Assembly (NCBI RefSeq): GCF_000720455.1
Contig: NZ_JOAK01000003.1
Coordinates: 310,001-374,000, forward strand
Source of the DNA: Streptomyces virginiae
Lineage (GTDB): Bacteria > Actinomycetota > Actinomycetes > Streptomycetales > Streptomycetaceae
Reading direction: 5' to 3'
DNA: 64,000 nt
The notes under the pieces were generated by a model that was given only the letters and a program-made list of their open reading frames with translations, was not told the DNA's origin and did no database searches. Below, in pieces: positions 32,992-43,878 of this stretch (the stretch's first letter is position 1; each line of letters opens with the position of its first letter). The position numbers and the translations under genes were made by a program.

Positions 32992-33848
32992 GCGCCGTCC
33001 CGGACGCCGGGGGACTGCCACCGGACCTCGCCGTCCCGGCGGTGTCCGGTCGGGCGGAGCCCGCACGCCCTCGCCACCGCGGCCGACGCGGCGTGGTCGG
33101 GATGGACATGGGCGACCAGGCGCTCGACGGGGAGCCCCTCCAGCCAGCCCGCCAGCGCACGGGCCGCCTCCGAGGCGAAACCGTGGCCCTGCCAGGGGAC
33201 ACCGACGACCCAGGCCAGTTCGGCGAGGCCGTCCCCCGGGACGATCGTGGCCTGGACGGTCCCCACGAGCCTTCCCGGCCCGCGCAGGCGCAGGACCCAG
33301 TTGGCCCACACCACCGCCGGGTCGGGGGAGCCGGCGGCCAGGCGCTCGTAACGGGCGCGCAGCGCCTCCCGCGACAGGGGCGCGCCGCCGGTGAAGGCGT
33401 GCAGGGCCGGGTCGGCGAGGACGGGGCCCATCTCGTCGGCGTGCTCCGGCAGCAGCGGCAACAGGTCCAGGCGCGCGGTGGCCAGGGCGGCCGGCCGGAC
33501 CGGGGCCCGGCGCACCTTCGCCGCCGCCCCCGGCCGGGGTACGTCGTCCACGGCCACACAGATCCCCAGCACCCGGTCGTGGCCGGTCCAGCCGTTGACA
33601 CGGCCGTGGTTGTTGCTGATCTGCACGCGCCGGCGCGGGCCGTCCAGCGCGGAGACGAGGTGCAGGTGGACCGTGCCCGCCACGCGCGCCAGGACGATGT
33701 CGCCGACCTCCACCAGCGCCGGATCGGCCGGCGCGACCCGGACCTTCTGCCGGCTGTGCACCAGCGGCGTCATCGACCCGCCGGTCGGCCGGAACTCCAC
33801 GGTCTCGCCGCGACCGACACGGTCCGCCTGCGCTTCGAGCATGCCCAT
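32982..33848 (-). CDS. fusion of an S24/S26-like serine protease domain and a GNAT acetyltransferase
   Basis: A protein of 288 residues. Residues 1-100 look like a stand-alone Streptomyces S24/S26 (LexA/signal-peptidase-like) domain: FRPTGGSMTPLVHSRQ supplies a Ser nucleophile, and VEVGDIVLARVAGTVHLHLVSAL the second-half strand with His where a general base would sit. Residues 115-288 are a RimJ/RimL-type GNAT (TARLDLLPLLPEHADEMGPV, AWVVGVPWQGHGFASEAARALA, VHPDHAASAAVARACGLRPTG). I know these two domains as separate proteins; the fusion is unusual. The frame is continuous. It shares 10 bases with the convergent WYL gene. Function unknown. Confidence 0.7.
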   Translation of the reverse strand: MGMLEAQADRVGRGETVEFRPTGGSMTPLVHSRQKVRVAPADPALVEVGDIVLARVAGTVHLHLVSALDGPRRRVQISNNHGRVNGWTGHDRVLGICVAVDDVPRPGAAAKVRRAPVRPAALATARLDLLPLLPEHADEMGPVLADPALHAFTGGAPLSREALRARYERLAAGSPDPAVVWANWVLRLRGPGRLVGTVQATIVPGDGLAELAWVVGVPWQGHGFASEAARALAGWLEGLPVERLVAHVHPDHAASAAVARACGLRPTGHRRDGEVRWQSPGVRDGAHA

Positions 33849-33911
33849 CGCGCCAGTCTCGCCGTGCGCCGGGGTCCCCGGCCACCGGATTACGCCCCGG
33901 CCGACGCCACG

Positions 33912-34379
33912 TCAGCGCGGGGGCTCCACCTCCAGGAACCGGCGCCGGCGCGGGCCCCGGTACAGCAGGCACACCCAGCCCAGCTCCTCCAGCACGGCCG
34001 CGCAGGCCGTCAGCCGCTCCTGCTCCTCCTCCGCCGCGCCACCGCCCGGCGGCCCGACCCAGGTCACCTCCACGTGCCCCGCCCCCGCCGCGGGCCCGGA
34101 CCCGGAGGCGGCCACGCGGTAGCCCGTGCGCGTACGGCGACCCTCCGCGTCCAGCGCCGACGGCGGGATCCCCGCCGCCTCCAGTACGAGGGCCACCGCG
34201 CGTGGCAGCTGCCGCACCTCCCACGGCGCGGGAACCGCCGCGCCCGCCGGGCCGTTCACCAGACGGCGGATCTGCAGCAGCCCCTCGTACGCGGTCCGCA
34301 GCTCCGCCTCCCGCCGCCCGGACGGCGCCTCCACGCCGTCGCCGGTCGCCGGTTCGAAGCCCCGCCCCGGGTCCGTCAT
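33912..34379 (-). CDS. hypothetical protein (acidic, unknown family)
   Basis: A protein of 155 residues from ATG 34379, with GGTGG upstream. No family recognised. A helical middle (EAELRTAYEGLLQIRRLVNG) is followed by a beta-rich end (HVEVTWVGPP, GWVCLLYRGPRRRRFLEVEPPR). It has no signal peptide or membrane segment and is monocistronic. Confidence 0.5.
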   Translation of the reverse strand: MTDPGRGFEPATGDGVEAPSGRREAELRTAYEGLLQIRRLVNGPAGAAVPAPWEVRQLPRAVALVLEAAGIPPSALDAEGRRTRTGYRVAASGSGPAAGAGHVEVTWVGPPGGGAAEEEQERLTACAAVLEELGWVCLLYRGPRRRRFLEVEPPR

Positions 34380-34472
34380 CACCCCACCACCCGCCCGTCT
34401 GAGTACCTCACGCCCAACGGCCTGAGTATCCGCCCCGATTCCCCGGAGCGCCGCCGCTGGTCGAATGGGGCC

Positions 34473-34796
34473 ATGACCTACGACGCCCCGCGCAGCGCGA
34501 CCGTCCGCCCGCGCATGCAGCACGTGACCACCGCCGGCTCGGCCCTGGCCGTGGCCCTGGTCCCGCTCGTGGTCGGCGTCCTGTTCGCCAAGGCGATGGC
34601 CGCCGACCCGATGACCCCCGTCAACGCCCTCATCGCGGGTGGCGGCCAGCGGGCCGCGCTGCCGCGGGGCGAGTGGAAGCGGCGCGGCCACACCACCCTG
34701 CACCGGCTGCGCACCGCCCGCCGCGACACGGCCCGCCGCTGCGCCCGCGCCTGCGGCTCCCGGACGCGCCCCCGGGGGCGCGTCCACGGCGGGTGA
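34473..34796 (+). CDS. small single-TM basic protein
   Basis: A protein of 107 residues from ATG 34473, preceded by GAAT-GGGGCC, one of the leaderless-type signatures in this window. One TM helix (residues about 20-42, VTTAGSALAVALVPLVVGVL) is followed by a cationic tail (HRLRTARRDTARRCARACGS). Convergent with the lipoprotein gene; stop codons are two bases apart. Hypothetical. Confidence 0.5.
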   Translation: MTYDAPRSATVRPRMQHVTTAGSALAVALVPLVVGVLFAKAMAADPMTPVNALIAGGGQRAALPRGEWKRRGHTTLHRLRTARRDTARRCARACGSRTRPRGRVHGG

Positions 34797-34798
34797 GG

Positions 34799-35248
34799 TC
34801 AGCGGCCGTACTGCCGCAGGCACAGGTCGACGATGGACGGCGGTACGACCCCGTCGGCGGCCGCGCACAGCTCGTCCACGCGGGGCGGCTGCGCCGGGCG
34901 CCGGCGCGTATGGGCGGTCGCGGACCCGGGCAGCCGCGTCCGCCGGGGCGGGGCGGCCTGCTTCGCGTGCGCCCGCTCACGGGGTGCGGCCGGGGCCGGA
35001 GCCCGCTCCGGATCCGCGCCCGGTTCCCGGCCGGCGGCCGGGGCCGGCCCGGGCGGGGCGGCCGCGGGCAGTTCCCCCAGGGGCAGCCCCGGCCGTGCGG
35101 GCCGCACGGCTGCGTCGGCCGACGGAACGGATCCCCGTACAGGTGACGGGGCCGAGGCCGCAGCCGGGTCCTGCGGGCCGACGGAGACACAGCCTGCGCT
35201 CGCGAGGAGCGCGACGAGGGAGAGGGGCAGGGCCCGGCGTAACTGCAT
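34799..35248 (-). CDS. small lipoprotein (paralogue of the one at 45738)
   Basis: A protein of 149 residues. The lipoprotein signal (MQLRRALPLSLVALLASAGC, lipobox Cys20) is followed by an Ala/Pro-rich tether and a conserved end (DELCAAADGVVPPSIVDLCL). A paralogue at 45738-46229 has the same start (MQLRRALPL), the same type of linker and the end APLCEAAKGTVSPAIVALCR, and the upstream DNA is also alike. Codon 3 is TTA here but CTG in the paralogue, so only this copy should need the bldA tRNA. Role unknown. Confidence 0.75.
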   Translation of the reverse strand: MQLRRALPLSLVALLASAGCVSVGPQDPAAASAPSPVRGSVPSADAAVRPARPGLPLGELPAAAPPGPAPAAGREPGADPERAPAPAAPRERAHAKQAAPPRRTRLPGSATAHTRRRPAQPPRVDELCAAADGVVPPSIVDLCLRQYGR

Positions 35249-35310
35249 CCGACCACCTTGCCGTACGGCCCGCCGCGTTCCGCTCCCCGCCTCACGCGTC
35301 CGGGTGACAC
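35249..35310 (-). promoter_or_regulatory. conserved upstream block of the first lipoprotein gene
   Basis: Directly upstream of this gene and of its paralogue (46230-46290) is a matching block of about 60 bases. It begins CGACCA.C.TGCCGTA and ends about 57-59 bases from the start with GGGTGAC (complement GTCACCC). Shared upstream DNA implies shared regulation or recent duplication. Confidence 0.5.
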
Positions 35311-35443
35311 CGGCCGCCGACGGGAACGGCCGCGGCGTGTGGGAGATTGGCCCGCACGTACGGGCGGCGGGGGAGGCGCGACCTCCGGCGCCCGGACACC
35401 CCCTGGTCCTGCCCGCCGATCGACCCGTACGGAGTACCGATCC

Positions 35444-36745
35444 ATGACAGCATCCGCCGCGCCCGGCAGTCCCGCGCCGTCCCCCGGGTCCGGAAGACCG
35501 TCCGAATCCGCACCGCCCCCCGCCGCGGGGTCCATACCCGGTCGGCCCGGCGCCGGACCGGGCCGCGCAACCGCCCCCGCGCCCGGCCCCGCCCCCTGGA
35601 AGGGCTGGGCGGCGGTGTGCGCGGTCGCCCTCGGCATCTTCTGCCTCATCACCTCCGAGCTGCTGCCCGTCGGCCTGCTCACCCCCGTCGGGGCCGACCT
35701 CGGGGTGTCCGACGGGACCGCCGGGCTGATGGTCACCGTGCCCGGGCTGGTCGCCGGGTTCTGCGCGCCGCTGGTCACCGTCGGAGCCGGCCGCCTCGAC
35801 CGGCGCCTCGTCCTGTGCGTGCTCATCGCCCTGACGGCCGCCGCCAACCTCGCCGCCGCCGTCGCCCCGGGCTTCGCGGTCGTCCTCGCGGCGCGCCTGC
35901 TCGTCGGCGTCGGCGTCGGCGGGTTCTGGGCCGTCGCCGGCGGACTCGCGGTCCGGCTCGTCCCCGAACGCCACGTCGGCCGGGCCACCGCGCTCGTCTT
36001 CGGGGGCGTGCCCACCGCCTCCGTGCTCGGAGTCCCCGCCGGAACCCTCCTCGGTGAACTCGGAGGCTGGCGCACCGCCTTCGCCGCGGTCGGCGCCCTC
36101 GGCCTCGTCACGCTGACCGCCCTGGTCCTGCTGCTGCCCCCGCTGCCGCCGTCCCGGCACATCGCCTTCCCCGAACTGCCCGCGCTGCTCCGCGAGAACC
36201 GTGCCGTCCGCGCCGGGGTCGTCGTCACCTTCCTCGTGGTGACCGGGCAGTTCGCCGCCTACACGTTCGTACGGCCCATCCTCCAGGACGTCTCCGGCAT
36301 CGACGCCGGGTTCGTCAGCACCCTGCTGCTCGGCTACGGCGTCGCGGGCGTCGCGGGCAACTTCCTGGCCGGGGCGCGCGACGCGTACCGGACGCTGCTC
36401 GTCATCAGCGCCGCCCTCGCCGTGATCCTCGCGCTCATCGCGGTGCTGCCGGGGCCGGTCGCGGGGTCGACGCTGCTGCTCGCCTGGGGACTCGCCTACG
36501 GAGGGGTCTCGGTGAGCGTGCAGGGCTGGATGATCAAAGCGGCCCCGGCCGCGACGGAGGCGGCCACCTCGCTCATGGTGGCCGTGTTCAACCTCGCGAT
36601 AGCGGCCGGAGCGCTGTTCGGCGGCCTCGCGGTCGACGGCATCTCCGCCCCCGCCGCCCCGCTCGGCGGAGCCGCCCTGATGCTCCTGTCCGCCGTCACC
36701 GTCCGGGCCACGGCGATCCGCCGCCGCCCCGACCGCCTCGGCTGA
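35444..36745 (+). CDS. MFS transporter (DHA1-like, 12 TM)
   Basis: A protein of 433 residues from ATG 35444, with GGAG at 9 bases. A Pro/Ala-rich cytosolic N-tail (about 1-50) leads to 12 TM helices of the arabinose/chloramphenicol exporter type: CLITSELLPVGLLTPVGADLG, LVTVGAGRLDRRLVL, GGVPTASVLGVPAGTLLGE, QGWMIKAAP. The family exports sugars, drugs or amino acids. Monocistronic. Confidence 0.88.
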   Translation: MTASAAPGSPAPSPGSGRPSESAPPPAAGSIPGRPGAGPGRATAPAPGPAPWKGWAAVCAVALGIFCLITSELLPVGLLTPVGADLGVSDGTAGLMVTVPGLVAGFCAPLVTVGAGRLDRRLVLCVLIALTAAANLAAAVAPGFAVVLAARLLVGVGVGGFWAVAGGLAVRLVPERHVGRATALVFGGVPTASVLGVPAGTLLGELGGWRTAFAAVGALGLVTLTALVLLLPPLPPSRHIAFPELPALLRENRAVRAGVVVTFLVVTGQFAAYTFVRPILQDVSGIDAGFVSTLLLGYGVAGVAGNFLAGARDAYRTLLVISAALAVILALIAVLPGPVAGSTLLLAWGLAYGGVSVSVQGWMIKAAPAATEAATSLMVAVFNLAIAAGALFGGLAVDGISAPAAPLGGAALMLLSAVTVRATAIRRRPDRLG

Positions 36746-37063
36746 CGGATCGCACCCGACAGACCGGGTGGACCGGAGCAGATCGGACATCCGGCTTGAC
36801 CCGGCCCGTGCCGGACGGCGAGAGTGCGCCCGATCAAGAACCACAGTTCGAGCCGCACCCCGGAGATACCGCACATGTCCATACCGGTTCGCTCACCGCT
36901 CGCCCCGCCCGCGATCGGCGGCTCTCCGGCACTCGGCACGCCCGGCGCTCACGGCGCCGGCGCGGCCCAGGCTCCCGCCGCCCGGCGGCGCAGAGCCTGA
37001 CCGGCCGGGCGGGGGCCGGCACCGCACCGCCGCGCCGGCCCCTGTCCCCGCCGGGAGACCGCC
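36746..37063. other. intergenic stretch with a possible micro-ORF
   Basis: 318 bases between the MFS and the peptidoglycan-binding genes. Its only protein-like content is a 41-codon frame (36875-37000). No hairpin after the MFS gene was found by eye. Confidence 0.4.
36875..37000 (+). CDS. possible micro-ORF
   Basis: A frame of 41 residues from ATG 36875, with CGGAGAT 11 bases upstream (MSIPVRSPLAPPAIGGSPAL and an Arg-rich end). Composition is Pro/Ala/Gly with no recognised motif, and the codon-position bias is weak. It could be a short peptide or chance. Confidence 0.2.
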   Translation: MSIPVRSPLAPPAIGGSPALGTPGAHGAGAAQAPAARRRRA

Positions 37064-37843
37064 ATGTCCCAGGATCCTGATGAGAGCGGGCTCGTCGCCC
37101 CCGACGACGCCCTGTTCGTGCGCCCGTACGTCGCCCCCTCGGGCCCGCCGCCCCGAGCGGCCGCTCCGCCCTGGCCGCAGAGCGGGCCCTTCGCCTTCCC
37201 CGGCCCGGCGGACGGCCCGGCGGACGGCACCGCGCACGGCACGGTGTACGGCACGGTGCACGGCACGAACGCCGCGGCTGCCGCACCGGTGAGCGTGCCC
37301 GCCACTCGCGAAGCCAGGCATTCCGGCGGGGCCGGCCGCCGCAGCCGGCTCCCGCTGACCGTGGTCACCGTGCTCGCGCTCGCGGCCGCCGGCGCCCTCG
37401 TACTGCTGCTGACCGGGCCCGACCCGCAGCCGCCCCGGGCCGAGGCGCCGGCCGACCTGTCCGTGCCGGCGCTCCCGGCCCGCGGCGCGGACACCGGTAG
37501 CGAATCTCCCCGTCCCACGCCGTCCGTCCGGCCCGCCGACCCGTCGGCCCGGGCCTCGGCCACCGACGCGCCCGCGAGCGCCGGAGCGAAAACGCCCACC
37601 ACCCCGAGCGCGTCGGCGCCGCGGCCGTCGAAGGCGTACGTGACCCTGCGCATGGGCGACAGCGGGCCCGAGGTACGGGCCCTCCAGGAGATGCTCTACG
37701 GCCAGGGGTTCACGTACGTCTCCGTCACCGGCGTCTACGACGGCCAGACCAAGCGCGGTGTCGGCCAGCTCCAGCGCGACCGGTCCATCAAGGGCGACCC
37801 CCAGGGCGTCTACGGCCCGAACACCCAGGCGGCCATGGGCTAG
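37064..37843 (+). CDS. membrane-anchored peptidoglycan-binding protein
   Basis: A protein of 259 residues. The order is a cytosolic Pro-rich N-part with GTVYGTVHGT micro-repeats (about 50-68), one TM helix (96-117), a Ser/Pro/Thr-rich stalk, and a C-terminal PG_binding_1 domain (TLRMGDSGPEVRALQEMLYG, VYDGQTKRGVGQLQRD, GVYGPNTQAAMG). It resembles other one-pass wall-binding proteins of streptomycetes. Its topology puts the binding domain outside. Confidence 0.85.
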   Translation: MSQDPDESGLVAPDDALFVRPYVAPSGPPPRAAAPPWPQSGPFAFPGPADGPADGTAHGTVYGTVHGTNAAAAAPVSVPATREARHSGGAGRRSRLPLTVVTVLALAAAGALVLLLTGPDPQPPRAEAPADLSVPALPARGADTGSESPRPTPSVRPADPSARASATDAPASAGAKTPTTPSASAPRPSKAYVTLRMGDSGPEVRALQEMLYGQGFTYVSVTGVYDGQTKRGVGQLQRDRSIKGDPQGVYGPNTQAAMG

Positions 37844-37872
37844 GGGGTGTCCCAAAGTCCCGCCCCCACGGT

Positions 37873-38616
37873 TCAGCGGCCGCCCGCGACCCGCAGCACG
37901 GTTCCCGTCGTGTAGGAGGCGTCCGGCGACAGGAGCCAGGAGATCGCCCCGGCGATCTCCTCGGGCCGGCCGGGCCGCCGCAGCGGGGTCCCGGCCCCGA
38001 TGCGCGCCGGGCGGTCGGGGTCGCCCATGGCGGCGTGCATGTCGGTCTCGATGGTGCCGGGCGCCACGGCGTTCACCCGGATCCCGTGCGGACCGAGTTC
38101 CTTGGAGAGCCCCACGGTCAGCGCGTCGGTGGCCGCCTTGGTCGCCGCGTAGTGCACGTACTCCCCGGGGCTGCCCAGGGTCGCGGCCGCCGACGAGACG
38201 TTCACGATCGCCCCGCCCCCCGACTCCGCCATGTCCCGGGCGGCCCGGCGGCAGCACAGCAGGTACCCGAGGAGGTTCACCTCGACCACCCGGCGCAGGT
38301 CCTCGGTCCGGGCGTCGGCGAGCGGACCCAGCGGCCCCGTCACCCCGGCGTTGTTGACCAGGCCCGTCACCGTGCCGAGTTCGGCGCCGGCGATGTCGAA
38401 GAGCCGCTCGACCGCGCACTCCTCGGCGGTGTCGACCCGCACGGTCACGCACCGGGCCCCGGCAGCCCGTACCCGCCCGGCGACGGCGTCAGCCGACGCC
38501 TCGTCGCGGACGTAACCCAGCACCAGATCGTGCCCGTCGGCGGCCAGCCGCAGACAGGTCGCCGCGCCGATGCCCCTGCTGCCGCCGGTGACGACGGTGA
38601 CCGGACGACGTGACAT
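37873..38616 (-). CDS. SDR-family oxidoreductase
   Basis: A protein of 247 residues with all SDR motifs: TGGSRGIG (cofactor), NNAGVT, SSAAATLG with the catalytic Ser, YAATK (Tyr and Lys), and the closing GTVLRVAGGR typical of FabG/glucose-dehydrogenase-like enzymes. The Arg after the glycine-rich turn suggests NADPH. Substrate unknown. Divergent from the RNA ligase gene, with which it shares the promoter region around 38705-38717. Confidence 0.92.
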   Translation of the reverse strand: MSRRPVTVVTGGSRGIGAATCLRLAADGHDLVLGYVRDEASADAVAGRVRAAGARCVTVRVDTAEECAVERLFDIAGAELGTVTGLVNNAGVTGPLGPLADARTEDLRRVVEVNLLGYLLCCRRAARDMAESGGGAIVNVSSAAATLGSPGEYVHYAATKAATDALTVGLSKELGPHGIRVNAVAPGTIETDMHAAMGDPDRPARIGAGTPLRRPGRPEEIAGAISWLLSPDASYTTGTVLRVAGGR

Positions 38617-38698
38617 GTGGACCTCCTGTGGGACGCGGACGTGGAACGGGCGCGTGCGGGCGCCCTTCGCGTCGCACGGTGCGGCAGGCTAGCACCGG

Positions 38699-38717
38699 GA
38701 TAATCGCTGGACCAGCG
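38699..38717 (+). promoter_or_regulatory. -10 and palindrome upstream of the RNA ligase gene
   Basis: GATAAT (38699-38704), close to the perfect -10, is followed at once by CGCTGG-A-CCAGCG (38705-38717), a 13-bp palindrome that would cover the transcription start. It lies in the 203-base space between the divergent SDR and RNA ligase genes. Confidence 0.6.
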
Positions 38718-38819
38718 CAAATGCCGAGACGGAGAGTGGCGTCACCGATGCGCCGCACGGCTTGGCGGCCGCAAGTCCGCGTGTCGGTCCCGTCCATGAC
38801 GACCCGTTGGAGCTCCACC

Positions 38820-39896
38820 ATGTCGACCTTGCGCGTCACCGCCGAAGAGCTGACCGTCCACGAACACCCGAACGCCGACGCGTTGGAACTGGCCCAGGTG
38901 GGCCTCTACCGCGCCGTGATCGCCAAGGGCGCCTACCGCACCGGTGACTTCGCGCTCTACATACCCGAACAGGCCGTACTGCCCGCCGGCCTGATCGAGG
39001 AGCTGGGCCTGACGGGGCGGCTCGCCGGCGGCTCCGCCGACCGGGTCAAGGCGGTCCGGCTGCGCGGCGAACTCTCGCAGGGCCTGGTGTGCCGGCCCCG
39101 CGCGCTGGCCGACGTCGACCTCGTACGGGCGGCCAAGGAGGGCACGGACTTCGCCGAGGTGCTCGGCATCACCAAATGGGCCCCGCCCATCCCCACCACC
39201 ATGAGCGGCGACGTCGAGGCCGCCGCCGACCTGATGCCGTGGGTGGACATCGAGAACCTCCAGCGCTATCCGCACATCTTCGAGCCCGGCGAGCCCGTCG
39301 TCCTCACCGAGAAGCTCCACGGAACGGCCAGCCTGTACACGTACGTCGTCGAGGGCGGACGCTCCATCGTCTCCTCCAAGGGCTTCGGCGCCAAGGGACT
39401 CGCCCTCAAGGAGGACGAGCGCAACCTCTACTGGCGCGCGGTGCGGGGCCACGGTGTACCGGCCGTCGCCGAGGCGCTGGCCGACCGTCTCGGCGCGACC
39501 CGGATCGGGATCTTCGCCGAGGTGTACGGCGCGGGCGTCCAGGACCTGGCCTACGGAACCGACGTGCGCACCGCCGACACGCCGCCCGGATACGCCGTCT
39601 TCGACGTCTGCGCCGAGATCGACGGACAGGTCCGCTGGCTGGACCCGTCCACCGTCCTGCCGGACGGCGAACTCCCGCTGGTGCCACGGCTGTACGAGGG
39701 CCCGTACGACCTGGACACGGTGCTGGAGCACGCGAGCGGCCGCGAGACGGTGTCCGGGCGCGCCGTGCACCTGCGCGAGGGCGTGGTCATCCGCCCGGCG
39801 TCCGAGCGGTACAGCCCGGTCGTGGGCGGCCGCGCCATCGCCAAGGCGGTCAGCCCGGCCTACCTGACCCGCAAGGGCGGCACCGAGTACGAGTGA
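38820..39896 (+). CDS. ATP-dependent RNA ligase (DraRnl-like)
   Basis: A protein of 358 residues from ATG 38820 with GGAG at 8 bases; in-frame ATGs at 38748 and 38796 are alternatives. The order is an N-terminal OB-like domain (residues 1-130: VTAEELTVHEHPNADALE, VKAVRLRGELSQGLV) and then a nucleotidyltransferase domain with adenylation Lys165 in TEKLHGTAS, the fingerprint FAEVYGAGVQDLAYG, EGVVIRP and KAVSPAYL. This order and length match the Deinococcus radiodurans RNA ligase family, which seals 3'-OH/5'-phosphate RNA ends. It stands 1.1 kb from the convergent RNA-repair operon, with one reductase gene between. Confidence 0.9.
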   Translation: MSTLRVTAEELTVHEHPNADALELAQVGLYRAVIAKGAYRTGDFALYIPEQAVLPAGLIEELGLTGRLAGGSADRVKAVRLRGELSQGLVCRPRALADVDLVRAAKEGTDFAEVLGITKWAPPIPTTMSGDVEAAADLMPWVDIENLQRYPHIFEPGEPVVLTEKLHGTASLYTYVVEGGRSIVSSKGFGAKGLALKEDERNLYWRAVRGHGVPAVAEALADRLGATRIGIFAEVYGAGVQDLAYGTDVRTADTPPGYAVFDVCAEIDGQVRWLDPSTVLPDGELPLVPRLYEGPYDLDTVLEHASGRETVSGRAVHLREGVVIRPASERYSPVVGGRAIAKAVSPAYLTRKGGTEYE

Positions 39897-39922
39897 CCGG
39901 CCGGTCGTGTCCGACCGGCCGG
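39897..39922 (+). terminator. terminator after RNA ligase gene
   Basis: 11-bp perfect stem CCGGCCGGTCG / CGACCGGCCGG with TGTC loop, directly after the stop. Confidence 0.8.
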
Positions 39923-39987
39923 GGCGCCGTGTGCGTGGTGGGATGGAGCGCAGGCGGATTCCATCAGCACACGGAGAGGTCGGGGAC

Positions 39988-40938
39988 ATGTCCGAGTCGG
40001 GCCGGGGCAGCCAGGAAACCATGCGGGCGATGGCGTACGAGACGTACGGCGGGACGGAGGTGCTCTCCGAGAGGCGGCTGCCGCTGCCCAAGCTCGGCCC
40101 CGGCGAGGTCCTCGTCCGGGTGAAGTGCGCCGCCGTCAATCCCGTCGACTGGAAGATCATGGCGGGCGGCCTCGACCCCCTGATGGACGTCGTCTACCCC
40201 GTCGTGCCCGGCTGGGACGTAGCCGGCACGGTGGAGAAGGTCGGCATCGACGTCCCCGAGTACGCCGAGGGCGACGAGGTCATCGCCTACGCCCGCAAGG
40301 ACTACGTGCACGGCGGGACCTTCGCCGAGTTCGTCACCGTGCCCGTACGCGCCCTCGCGCACAAGCCGGCCTCGCTGAGCTGGGCCGAGGCCGCCGGGCT
40401 CCCGCTCGCCGGGCTCACCGCCTACCAGCTGCTCACCCGCCTGGGCACCGGCAAGGACGACACCGTCCTCATCCACGGCGCCGCCGGCGGCGTAGGCTCC
40501 CTCGGCGTGCAGATCGCCCGCGCGCTGGGCGCCCGCGTCATCGGCACGGCGTCCCCCCGCAACCACGACCGGGTGCGTGAACTCGGCGCCGAGCCCGTCG
40601 AATACGGCGACGGGCTCGCCGACCGCGTCCGCGCCCTCGTGCCCGACGGTCCCACCGTCGTCGCGGACTTCGTCGGCGGGGTCGGCGGAGTCACGCGCGA
40701 GGTCCTCCACGACGACGGCCGGCACGCGTCCATCGCCGACCCCAGCGTCCTCGGATCCGGCGGCGAGTGGATGTGGGTCCGCCCCGTCGGCAGCGACCTG
40801 GCCGAACTGGGCCGCCTCGCCGACAGCGGCCGACTGAAGGTGCCCGTCGCCAAGACCTTCCCGCTGGCCGAGCTGGCGGCCGCCTTCGAGCTCAGCCAGG
40901 GCGGCCACACCGCCGGAAAGATCATCATCGAGGTCTGA
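39988..40938 (+). CDS. NADPH:quinone oxidoreductase-type MDR protein
   Basis: A protein of 316 residues. GroES-like N-half (RAMAYETYGGTEVLSERRLP, KCAAVNPVDWKIMAGG), Rossmann half with the nucleotide loop HGAAGGVGSLGVQIARALGA, and the end GGHTAGKIIIEV. It lacks the catalytic zinc ligands of alcohol dehydrogenases, as expected for zeta-crystallin/quinone reductases. It lies between the two RNA-repair transcription units; a redox-stress link is possible but unproved. Confidence 0.92.
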   Translation: MSESGRGSQETMRAMAYETYGGTEVLSERRLPLPKLGPGEVLVRVKCAAVNPVDWKIMAGGLDPLMDVVYPVVPGWDVAGTVEKVGIDVPEYAEGDEVIAYARKDYVHGGTFAEFVTVPVRALAHKPASLSWAEAAGLPLAGLTAYQLLTRLGTGKDDTVLIHGAAGGVGSLGVQIARALGARVIGTASPRNHDRVRELGAEPVEYGDGLADRVRALVPDGPTVVADFVGGVGGVTREVLHDDGRHASIADPSVLGSGGEWMWVRPVGSDLAELGRLADSGRLKVPVAKTFPLAELAAAFELSQGGHTAGKIIIEV

Positions 40939-40954
40939 CCCTCGGCCCCGCTGT

Positions 40955-40970
40955 CCCGCCGGCCGGGCGG
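40955..40970. terminator. hairpin between convergent genes
   Basis: 6-bp stem CCCGCC-GGCC-GGGCGG between the quinone reductase and the RNA-repair operon. Confidence 0.45.
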
Positions 40971-40974
40971 CGGC

Positions 40975-43864
<2,890 letters not shown>

Positions 43865-43878
<14 letters not shown>

